Source of the DNA: Terfezia claveryi
Lineage: Eukaryota; Ascomycota; Pezizomycetes; Pezizales; Pezizaceae
Assembly: GCA_015179025.1 (NCBI GenBank)
Contig: WHUX01000445.1
Location: forward strand, 1 to 26,330
DNA length: 26,330 nt
Direction: 5' to 3'
This document shows positions 19,026 to 26,330 of this stretch, one piece after another. Under the pieces are notes generated by a model. That model was not told where the DNA came from. It searched no databases and saw nothing but the letters and a program-made list of their open reading frames with translations. The position numbers and the translations under genes were made by a program. Position 1 is the stretch's first letter; each line of letters opens with the position of its first letter.

Positions 19026-20484
19026 TGTCACGGGGGCCCTATTAACTGATAGTACTCTTGCAACTATTAGGATGGCCGTAATTTCCTGCCGCAATGATAT
19101 TTATTCTGCAATACAGAATATCAATCCTATAGCAGTAAAGTTTAGTCCAACAGTAGTTCCTCACGACAGATCTTATTTCGCAATACAAAATAAATCCTAT
19201 ATCGTATAAACGTAAAGTTAACTCAAGACTTTGAACTTTGTAGGCTACGTGTACTCAAGGTATGCTTGCTTTCAAATACTCGCTTGTGGTAGAATAAATT
19301 CAACTGGAACTACTTGCACTATTTATATCCCGCGGTGTTCGTAGATATTCTTATGATAAAAATATTTTATAAAATGTGGGCCTACTTGTCACCTTGGAAT
19401 TTCTTCCTAAGTGTTATGCCATCCATACCTTTGTTAAAGCAGTTGCTATCTGCACTCGTTGTCACAGGTTACTAATCCAAACATAGAGAATATTCCCATG
19501 TCTGCATGTTATATGTACTTTGCTTATAGCTCACTTATCCCATTAAAAATTCTTATTCGAGACAACTAAATTCAATTTCAGATACATTACCAATCCCCGA
19601 TACTATCGAATTACCATCCGACAATATCCGAAGGCATCTAATTATGTTTCCAGCAATATTCACTTAATAGTGTCTAGTGTCTATTGAAAATAATTTTCAA
19701 CTGCACATAACTCTATGAATAGAGAACCGTGGGTCACAAGTAGATTACCATTGGAAAGGTATCAATGTATAGAAGATTATAGAATCTTAGTTTATCTCGA
19801 TACCCAAATTATTCAAGGAGTTATTACCAATAATAAGAAAACCTCCTCATGGACCTATATGACCATATTAAAAGCCTTATATCTCCATGGGTTTAACTAC
19901 GATCATAAAACGGATTGCAGAAATGGAATCAGGACGAAGAGTAGGCCTAGATAGAACCTTGAAACATTAAATTCGGAGAACTTTATATTTTGGCCCTACC
20001 TTTGGCCTCTGTCCTGAGCGCACTCCCTTATAGTGTCACCGGATGCACTTTGGTCTAAAGTGCGCCCTCGGTCCTTCATTTTTTTTAGTTATTTTTACAG
20101 AATTATTTTCCTGCAGTTCAGGGTAATAATTCAATATTCAGGGTAATGCCAAGACTTCAGGGTAACAGCTAATATAGCTAGTATATATATGCATATAGTC
20201 AGCATATTAATCTGAGTATAACTATTGAACCGTTAATCGGATTCTTATGAAACTTAAACCGTAGCTCCTTCAAGGGTCTATGGACGTTCCATAAGGGTCC
20301 AACCATCTAGGATGATTATAAACCACTCCGTGGTTCATACCCTTTCATATACTTAACTCTATAGATAAGTATTAGAAACGTTTGCACCACACTGCTAAGA
20401 GTGTACCTAGAGTTCATGTGGATTCTAGGGTCGTTCTATAAGGGCCAAGGTACCTTTAGTAGGGCTGGATGTCACCCCGTAACA
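19026..20484 (-). repeat. 5' LTR of element A (1,459 bp)
   Basis: On - it runs from TGTTACGGGGTGACATCC to GGGCCCCCGTGACA. It is outside-flanked by AAGTA (20485-20489), matching 9148-9152. A TATA-type word on - lies near 19319-19328. It should have driven element A transcription leftward. Confidence 0.93.
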
Positions 20485-20675
20485 AAGTATATAATATGCA
20501 GACATGGGAATATTCTCTATATCGGGTTAGCAACCTGTGACACAATGTATAGTACTCTATACAAGTGTGGATGTATAACATCGAGATTCTAAGGTGACAG
20601 GTAGGCCTGTGTTTTATAAATATTTTAACATAAGAATATCTATGAATACTACAGTATATAAATAGTGCAAGTAGT
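20485..20675 (+). repeat. LTR0 fragment c (right piece)
   Basis: It continues the LTR from 9152 (AAGTATATAATATGCAGACA) and aligns with about 21646-21858 of the next LTR, with small deletions and more divergence, as expected for the oldest copy. It stops at GTAGT (20671-20675), where the next LTR begins. Confidence 0.85.
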
Positions 20676-22004
20676 TGTTACGGGGTGACATCCAGCCCTA
20701 CCAGAGGTACTTGGGCCCTTATAGAATGACCCTAGAACCCATATAAGCTCTAGGTACACTCTTAGTAGTGTGGTGCAAACGTTTCTAATACTTATCTATA
20801 AGAGTTTAGTATATGAAACGGGTATGAACCTCAGATTGGTTAATAATCATCCTGGATGGTTAGGACCCTTATGGAACGTCCATAGACCCTTGAGGGAGCT
20901 ACAGTTCAAGTTTCATAAGTATCCAAATAATGGTTCAATAGTCATACTCAGATTAATATGCTGACTATATATATATATATATGCTAGCTATATATTAGCT
21001 GTTACCCTGAAGTCTTGGCATCACCCAGAATATTGAATTATTACCCTGAACTGCAGGAAAATAATTCGGTAAAAATAAATAAAAAAATGAAGCCACGAGG
21101 GCGCACTTTAGACCAAAGTGCGTCCGGTGACACTATAAGGGAGTGCGCCCAAGACAGAGGCCAAAGGTAGGGCCAAAACATAAAGTTCTCCGAATTTAAT
21201 GTTTCAAGGTTCTATCCAGGCCTACTCTTCGTCCTGATTCCATTTCTGCAATCCTTTTTATGATCGGAGTTAAACCCATGGAGATATAAGGCTTTTAATA
21301 TGGTCATATAGGTCCACGAGGAGGTTTACTTATTATTGGTAATAACTCCGTGAATAATTTGGGTATCGAGATAAACTAAGATTCTATAATCTTCTATGCG
21401 TTGATACCTTTCCAATGGGAATCTACTTGTGACCTACGGTTTTCTATTTATAGAGTTATGTGCAGTTGAAAATTATTTTCAATGGACACTAGACACTATT
21501 AAGTGAATATTGCCGGAAACATAATTAGATACCTTCGGATATTGTCGGATGGTAATTCGATAGTATCGGGGATTGGTAACGTATCTGGAATTGAATTTAG
21601 TTGTCTCGGATAAGAATTCTTTAAAAGGATAAGCGAGCTATAAGTGAAGTACGTATAATATACAGACATAGGAATATTCTCTATGTTCGGGTTAGTAACC
21701 TATGACAACAAGTGCAGATGGCAACTGCGTTAACAAAGGTGTGGATGGCATAACACTTAGGAAGAAATTCCAAGGTGACAGGTAGACCCGCGTTTTATAA
21801 AATATTTTTATCATAAGAATATCTACAAACACTACGGGATATAAATAGTGCAAGTAGTTCCAGTTGAATTTATTCTACGACCAGCGAGTATTCGAAAGCA
21901 AGAGCACCTTGAGTACATGAAGCCTACAAAGTTCTAAGTCTTAAGTTAACTTTACGTTCAAGCGACATAGGATTTATTTTGTGTTGCGAAATAAGATCCG
22001 TCAT
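20676..22004 (+). repeat. LTR of the same family, + orientation, cut by element B
   Basis: It starts TGTTACGGGGTGACATCC inside LTR0 after GTAGT, the presumed target site. It is homologous throughout to element A's LTRs in opposite orientation. A TATA-type word is near 21839, and the hairpin CGCACTTT / AGACC / AAAGTGCG is at 21102-21122. The last 130 bp or so are missing because element B is inserted after GTCAT (22000-22004). Whether it is a solo LTR or the left LTR of a full element cannot be seen in this window. Confidence 0.9.
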
Positions 22005-22071
22005 TGTAACGGGGGCTCAGGGGACAAGGCGACTAAGGGGTACCCTGGGGCGAGGACAGGAACAAGATGAG

Positions 22072-22172
22072 ACACACGTAGGAGCGCTACGTGTGTGATC
22101 AGGGGAAAGGCTAGGGGCAAGGCAAGGGTAGGGCTAGGGTAACACACACACACGTAGGAACACTATGTGTGT
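22072..22172. repeat. Two inverted repeats of ACACACGTAG in the element B LTR
   Basis: ACACACGTAG / GAGCG / CTACGTGTGT at 22072-22096 is perfect. ACACACGTAG / GAACA / CTATGTGTGT at 22148-22172 has one G:T-type mismatch. A weaker relative (GACACGTGG...CCGCATGTGTC) follows near 22215-22246. They look like repeated dyad binding sites or RNA stems. Confidence 0.8.
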
Positions 22173-22482
22173 GACTGGGGAAGGCTGGGACGGGGGACAA
22201 GGGCAAGAGGCACGAGACACGTGGAAGCAGTTGCCGCATGTGTCGGAGGGAGGCAGCTGTACTGCAGAGTAGTTCACGAGACAAGGGGGGGGTGCACAAG
22301 GGAGGTGCACAAGCGCTGGGAGAGGCAAGGTCCTGTATTAGATATACAAGACGTTGGATGGGGATCCAACGAGAGGGCGGAGGGACGAAGATATATATAC
22401 ATGATTCTAGGCCAAGGCCATGGAAGGAATAAGCTTCCTGAGATTTCTATCTCAGAAGCTAAGATAACAATCACCCATTGAC

Positions 22483-22586
22483 GACACCCGAACAAGCCTG
22501 TTCGAGTGTCAAAACAGCACGACACCCGAACAAGCCTGTTCGAGTGTCAAAACAGCACGACACCCGAACAAGCCTGTTCGAGTGTC
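22483..22586. repeat. Three 38-bp tandem hairpin units in the element B LTR
   Basis: Units begin at 22483, 22521 and 22559. Each holds a 28-bp near-palindrome GACACCCGAACA / AGCC / TGTTCGAGTGTC. The first two are followed by the spacer AAAACAGCAC. The repeats appear identical. On - they lie about 30-130 bp inside the LTR, that is in U3. Confidence 0.92.
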
Positions 22587-22615
22587 AAATCAAGACTAAG
22601 AACACGGTTGTGACA

Positions 22616-22630
22616 CTATCCCCCTTTAGG
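22616..22630 (-). promoter_or_regulatory. Polypurine tract of element B
   Basis: On -, TAAAGGGGGATAG directly precedes TGTCACAACC, the start of the LTR. It fits a plus-strand priming site. About 150 bp of noncoding sequence separates it from the chromodomain stop. Confidence 0.7.
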
Positions 22631-22784
22631 CTGGAGCTCCAGCGACTAGGAGGCCTGGGCACGATAACCGGCAAAATCAACACAGGAAACAACAACAAAG
22701 GCAACGACAAGGATTCCAACTCCAAACAACGAGAAGAACGAGAGTCGGATGGGCCCCACCATATGACTCTCAAAAGACACAACA

Positions 22785-23792
22785 TTATTCCATTGGGCGA
22801 GGCTTTCTTGGGTATTGCTGGTGGAATAGGGCGACCAAATCCTGTGCATTCTCCAAGTCCTCTGCGGGTTGCCAGGTCGCCTCTTCGTCCCCTAGCCACT
22901 TAACCTTGTACTGCAGATGCCCGTACCTCTTCCGCGAGTCCAGCACTTCCTCTACCTCCCATTCCTCTTCCCCTTCGATAACCACAGGAGGGGGTGGGGG
23001 GTGTTTCTGTCCTGGGAGGGGGTCATCCGCAGCGGGCTCGATCTTGGAGACATGAACAACCGGGTGCCGTTTGATATCTTTGGGAAACCTCAATCGATAG
23101 GCGTGAGTTCCCACAGCTGCCAATACCTCAAAGGGTCCCAGGAATTTATGATCCAGCTTGCGGGAGGGGCGTTCTGTTCGGAAGTGCCAGCTGGAAAGCC
23201 ACACCTTGTCTCCTGGCTGATATCTGGGGGCTGGCAACCGTGATCCATTGGCATACTCAGCTTGCCTGGCTTGAGCATATACCAGTTCGGCTCTTAGGGT
23301 AGAGTGCAGCTCAGCAATCTCTGTGGCGAACTCCTTAGCTGGGGTGTTCTCCCTAGCCTTGTGCAGGGGTGCTAGGGAGTCCACGAAACGAGGGTGCCAG
23401 CTATAATTGGCCAGGAACGGGGAGGTTTTCAGAGTCTCCGAGAAATGGTTGTTAGCGGCGAACTCACAGGTTGCCAGCAGCGAAACCCAGTTGTTTTGCT
23501 GGTAATTGACGTATGCTCTCAGGTACTGCTCCATGATCGCATTCATTCGCTCGGACTGACCATCTGTTTGGGGGTGATACGCTGTGGAGAGGTGTATGTT
23601 GATTCCCAGAAGCTCGCAGAATACCTTCCAGAAGTCCAAGACGAATTGGGGGCCGCAGTCCGAGATGACTGACTTGGGGAGACCATGGTAGCGGAATATA
23701 TAGTTGAGGTAGAGGCCGGCGAGGTCCTGGGCCGAACAGGTATCATGGCAAGGTATAACATGCCTCATTTTGGTCAATCGGTCTACTACCAT
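22785..23792 (-). CDS. Element B integrase core and chromodomain, open 335-codon frame
   Basis: Catalytic residues are visible: Asp4 (VVDRLTKM), Asp45 (ISDCGPQF) and Glu81 (HPQTDGQSERMN), giving D-x35-E. The common Arg after the second Asp is Cys here. The C-terminal part has PGDKVWLS (193-200), KLDHKFLGPFEV (212-223, GPY/F-like) and HPVVHVSKIEPA. A chromodomain (276-330) shows EEWEVEEVLDSR, YKVKWLG and ATWQPAEDL with the aromatic positions kept. A His/Pro-rich linker precedes it. The frame starts after a frameshift near 23790 relative to the zinc-binding part, so it is a pol piece, not a separate gene. Family role: strand transfer, with the chromodomain reading histone marks. Confidence 0.9.
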   Translation of the reverse strand: MVVDRLTKMRHVIPCHDTCSAQDLAGLYLNYIFRYHGLPKSVISDCGPQFVLDFWKVFCELLGINIHLSTAYHPQTDGQSERMNAIMEQYLRAYVNYQQNNWVSLLATCEFAANNHFSETLKTSPFLANYSWHPRFVDSLAPLHKARENTPAKEFATEIAELHSTLRAELVYAQARQAEYANGSRLPAPRYQPGDKVWLSSWHFRTERPSRKLDHKFLGPFEVLAAVGTHAYRLRFPKDIKRHPVVHVSKIEPAADDPLPGQKHPPPPPVVIEGEEEWEVEEVLDSRKRYGHLQYKVKWLGDEEATWQPAEDLENAQDLVALFHQQYPRKPRPME

Positions 23793-24400
23793 AATATAGC
23801 ATTAAACCCCGAATCCTCCGGCAACCCAGTCACAAAGTCCATGGTTAGGTGTTGACAAGGTTGGTCTGGGATCTCCAAGGGCTTCAGGGTCCCATAAGGA
23901 GCATGACGGGTAGGCTTAGCATGCTTGCAAACATGGCAGTTCCGCAAGTACCTTTCCATGTCCTTCCGTTGGTTAATCCACGTGTATTGCCTATTCAAGA
24001 GCTCTAACGTCTTAGCCACTCCAGGGTGCCCAGCGGCCAGGGTGTCGTGGTGTTCCTTGATCAATCGAAGGCGCAGCTCTCCTTCCGGCACATACAGCCG
24101 TTCGAGGTGGTAGAGGAGGCCTTCCTAGATGGTACACTCGGCTAGGGAGATCTTGGGGTGGCAGCGCTGGCCAGAATCCACTGCGGTGATAATTTCCTTG
24201 GCCAGGGGGTCATCCATATATGCCTGTCTCACTAGTTGTCGGAGGTCAGCCTCAGCCTCAGCTTCCGCATCGGCCTCAGCCTCTGCTTCCGCTTCCGCAT
24301 CAGCCTCAACCTCAGCTTCAGCAAGGACATTGGCCGCCAGGTCAAGGTTTTCGGGCTTCAATACCACCTAATTTTGGTATTTTAGCCTTTCATCCCCCCT
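23786..24400 (-). pseudogene. Element B integrase N-terminal part with an Ala-Glu repeat linker
   Basis: The zinc-binding H2C2 motif is complete (KEHHDTLAAGH and CHVCKHAK), followed by YGTLKPLEIP and MDFVTGLP. The frame shifts to the core frame near 23790. Upstream, at 24125-24367, a frame with ENLDLAANVLAEAEVE contains a run of about 26 Ala/Glu/Asp residues from an expanded hexanucleotide-like repeat (24243-24325), then DDPLAKEI. A TAG replaces an expected Gln just before VVLKPEN near 24370, and a run of C (G on -) near 24396 marks a frameshift from RNase H. Confidence 0.82.
24243..24325. repeat. Imperfect CAGCCT/CTTCCG hexanucleotide repeat coding for Ala-Glu
   Basis: On + the words CCTCAG, CTTCCG and CATCAG alternate over about 83 bp. 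On - they encode alternating Ala and Glu/Asp. It lies in the linker between RNase H and integrase of element B. Confidence 0.8.
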
Positions 24401-24820
24401 TTAGGGAGATCTCCTGATCTCCGGGTTAATGCATCGGGCTTGCCCCCAGCCTTTCCTGGCCGGTATCTGATCTTGAAGTTGAACCGAGATAAGAACTCCG
24501 ACCACCTAGCTTGCCTTCGGTTAAGCAGCTTGGTGGTTGTAAAATACTCAAGGTTTTTGTAGTCAGATAATACCTGATGATCCCCTTGGCTGACTCCAGA
24601 TGTGGCCTCCATTCTTCAAACGCTCGCCTTATGGCCATCAGTTCTTTGTCATAGATCTCGTAGTTGCACTCAGCCGGGAGTGTTTTTTCGAGAAGTAGGC
24701 CACGGGGTGGAGGATCCCGTTGACATACTGAGACAAGATCCCACGGAGACATAGTCGGAGGCGTCAGTTTCCACGATACATTCGCTGTCTGGGTCAAAGT
24801 GGGCCAGGATTGGTGCTGAG
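24400..24820 (-). pseudogene. Element B RNase H (broken)
   Basis: [12 protein letters not shown] holds the first catalytic Asp. Further on are [20 protein letters not shown] with the catalytic Glu and [21 protein letters not shown] and [15 protein letters not shown]. The parts lie in two frames, so at least one frameshift occurs between 24670 and 24760 and another near 24590. It continues directly from the RT connection. Confidence 0.85.
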
Positions 24821-25805
24821 CAGAAGGCTTCCTTGAGGTTCTGGAAGGCGGATTGGGCTTCTGGACTCCAGTGGAATCGCCGGTCTTTTTTGGTCATGGT
24901 GGTGAGGGGGGCTACGATCTTCGAATAACCCAGGATAAAACACCGGTAAAAGTTGGCGAACCCTAGGAATGCCTGGACATCCTTGAGATTCGCTGGGATT
25001 TGCCATTCCTGGACAGCGGTAACCTTGGCAGGGTCCATCCTGATGCCCTCCATGGTAATGATTAACCCTAGATACTTGACCTCTTGCACATGAAACTCGC
25101 ATTTCTCGGCCTTGAGGTACAATCGGCTTGCTCCAGCTTCTCCAACACTTGACGAACATGGATTTTGTGCTCTGCCAGGGTATCCGAATAGATCAGGATT
25201 CGTCAAGGTAGGCTGTGCAGAACACATCCAGAAAGTCTCGCAGGGTGTCATTAATAAAGTGCTGGAAAGAGGCCGGGGCGTTAGTCAACCCAAAAGGCAT
25301 AACATTATACTCAAAATGGCCATAACGAGTTCGGAAGGCAGTTTTCCACTCCTCCCCCTCGGCGATCTGTACCAGGTTGTATGCCCCTCTCAAATCCAGT
25401 TTGGTGAACCACTTGGCCTTGGAGAGCCTGGCTAATGTCTCCTGGATTAGGGTAGGGGGTACCTGTTTTTGACCGTTATTTCGTTCAGGCCACGATAATC
25501 AACACACAACTGAAGGGAGCCGTCCGATTTCTTCACGAACAGCACCAGGGCACCCGCTGGTGAGGAGCTGTGGGAATGAAGCTCTTGTTGAGGTTTTCTT
25601 CCAAGTATTTCTTCAGGGCTTCCAGCTCAACCCGGGACATTCCATAGAGAGGCCCATAGGGGGGGGTTTTACCTTCTACCAGCGGGATAGTGTGGTCGTA
25701 TGGTCGGTGTGGTGCGAGTTTCTCTGCGGCCTTTTCCGAGAACAGATCAATGAACTCGTGATATTCATCCGGGACCATAGCCTTCCACTCCTCCTTAGGC
25801 CGCAT
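24800..25805 (-). pseudogene. Element B reverse transcriptase (frameshifted)
   Basis: The N-terminal part (DEYHEFIDLFSEKAAEKL, YDHTIPLVEGKTPPYGPLYG) is open to 25533. A middle part at 25193-25393 shows [21 protein letters not shown] and [13 protein letters not shown]. The catalytic YLDD is reached as AYLDE, and a frameshift near 25200 falls inside it, followed in another frame by the rest (KCEFHVQEVKYLGLI, FLGFANFYRCFI). A further shift lies at about 25533-25560. The enzyme cannot be made in one piece from this copy. Confidence 0.88.
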
Positions 25806-25851
25806 CTTGTTGATTTCCAGGTTAACCTCGTTATAGATAGGGCATGAGCCT

Positions 25852-26330
25852 TCAGCTTGTGCCCCTGGTGAGGTAAGCGAAAGCCCCTGCCCCGATAAAG
25901 CTAACGTTCAGGGGTTTTGGGGTCGCCAGGGGAAAGGGGGACAGGGTAACCGGGGAGTGGACAGCATTGATGTGCGCGGGCTGGTGTACCACCTGGGCTG
26001 GGTGGATTATCGGGGGTGGTAATGTGCATAGCCCCGTGATGGTGATTTTTGGACCTCCACAGTTTTTTCTGCAATAATGGCTGTTGAATTGCAAGGTGTA
26101 CGAGCCGAAGCTGACTGACACATCGTGCATTCTGAGCCAGGGGATCCCAAGCACAATTGGATATTTTAGTTTAGTCACAAATATTGGGAGGTCCTCCGAA
26201 TGGTCTCCAATGGTACTGGGCAGACACGCGAGGTCGGTAATAGCCCCAGAAGAGATGGGGCGGCCATCAATGATGTCGAGAAGGCGGGGGGTTTTTAACT
26301 TCGAGGTTGGTATGGAATTTTTACTGACGA
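25852..26330 (-). pseudogene. Element B protease, C-terminal part, running off the window
   Basis: YPIVLGIPWLRMHD is the conserved C-terminal ILG-type motif of gypsy proteases, preceded in the sequence to the window end by DIIDGRPISSGAITDLACLP (partly in a second frame near 26190-26300). The stretch after it, rich in Pro and His, links to RT; the active-site DSG/DTG motif would lie beyond the window. Confidence 0.75.

Larger units (their letters stand above)
9153..20484 (-). mobile_element. Element A: Ty3/gypsy chromovirus, 11,332 bp including later insertions
   Basis: Two LTRs of about 1.46 kb bound the element (9153-10615 and 19026-20484). Identical AAGTA lies outside both ends (9148-9152 and 20485-20489), so they belong to one insertion event. 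On the - strand the order is 5' LTR, leader, gag, protease, RT, RNase H, integrase, chromodomain, polypurine tract, 3' LTR, which is the Ty3/gypsy chromovirus order. Two later insertions are inside it: a 1,461-bp solo LTR in integrase and a 655-bp LTR-like insert in protease. The two LTRs differ at many sites by eye, so the insertion is not recent. All coding parts carry stops, so it is non-autonomous now. Confidence 0.93.
22005..22615 (-). repeat. 3' LTR of element B (611 bp) with hairpin arrays
   Basis: On - it runs from TGTCACAACCGTG to GAGCCCCCGTTACA. Near its start are three 38-bp tandem units, each a hairpin. Near its end are two inverted repeats built on ACACACGTAG. It is G-rich on + (many GGGGCAAGG/AGGGCTAGGG words). 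Confidence 0.85.
22005..26330 (-). mobile_element. Element B: second Ty3/gypsy chromovirus, truncated by the window end
   Basis: Its 3' LTR (22005-22615) starts at the break in the + LTR, after GTCAT, which should be the target duplication; the other end is outside the window. On - the visible order is protease, RT, RNase H, integrase, chromodomain, polypurine tract, LTR. It is clearly more GC-rich than element A and its LTR. Its lesions are mostly frameshifts rather than TAG/TGA substitutions. It belongs to a different chromovirus lineage from element A, judging by the unrelated LTR and the divergent pol. Confidence 0.92.

Noticed and set aside
22483..22586. Three regular repeats reminiscent of a CRISPR array
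   Set aside because: Units are tandem with a constant 10-bp linker, no unique spacers, and they sit in a eukaryotic retrotransposon LTR.
22478..22903. A 141-codon + strand frame
   Set aside because: It spans the hairpin repeats, the LTR end and the antisense of the chromodomain; it is a shadow of element B.

Overview
The window is a stack of nested transposable elements from a filamentous fungus; I see no ordinary host gene in it. The fungal assignment rests on short introns of about 50 nt with GTAAGT/GTATGT-type donors and CTAAC-like branch points, a KDZ/Plavaka-type DNA transposon, and Ty3/gypsy chromoviruses with a C-terminal chromodomain. A repeat-rich ascomycete of the truffle/morel kind (Pezizomycetes) would fit, but that is an inference from memory.

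Layout. (1) The substrate is an old long terminal repeat (LTR0, + orientation) of one LTR family. It now lies in three pieces: 1-675, 8988-9152 and 20485-20675. (2) A DNA transposon of 8,312 bp (676-8987) sits inside LTR0. It has terminal inverted repeats beginning CATCAGC, a TA target duplication, a tandem-repeat left subterminal region, and three genes: a spliced KDZ/Plavaka-like transposase pseudogene on + (5411-8650), an intact 397-codon ORF of unknown function on - (3443-4636), and a broken spliced gene on - (1406-3038) that resembles DUF6532-type proteins. (3) An 11.3 kb Ty3/gypsy chromovirus (element A, 9153-20484, coding strand -) also sits inside LTR0. It has two LTRs of about 1.46 kb and a perfect AAGTA target duplication. 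Its integrase is split by a solo LTR of the same family (11964-13424, duplication CTATA), and its protease is split by a second, unrelated LTR-like insert (15704-16358). (4) A further LTR of the same family, on + (20676-22004), starts inside the last LTR0 piece. It is cut by a second, more GC-rich chromovirus (element B, 22005 to beyond the window end, coding strand -). Element B shows its 3' LTR and parts of protease, RT, RNase H, integrase and chromodomain.

Function and decay. Element A and the DNA transposon are inactivated mostly by in-frame TAG/TGA codons at positions where CAG, CGA or TGG is expected. This points to C-to-T/G-to-A decay, as in repeat-induced or methylation-linked mutation. 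Element B is damaged mainly by frameshifts, one of them at the RT catalytic motif, yet it keeps an open 335-codon integrase-core plus chromodomain frame. The nesting gives a relative age order: LTR0 first, then the three insertions into it, then the solo LTR and the 655 bp insert inside element A, and element B inside the later LTR.
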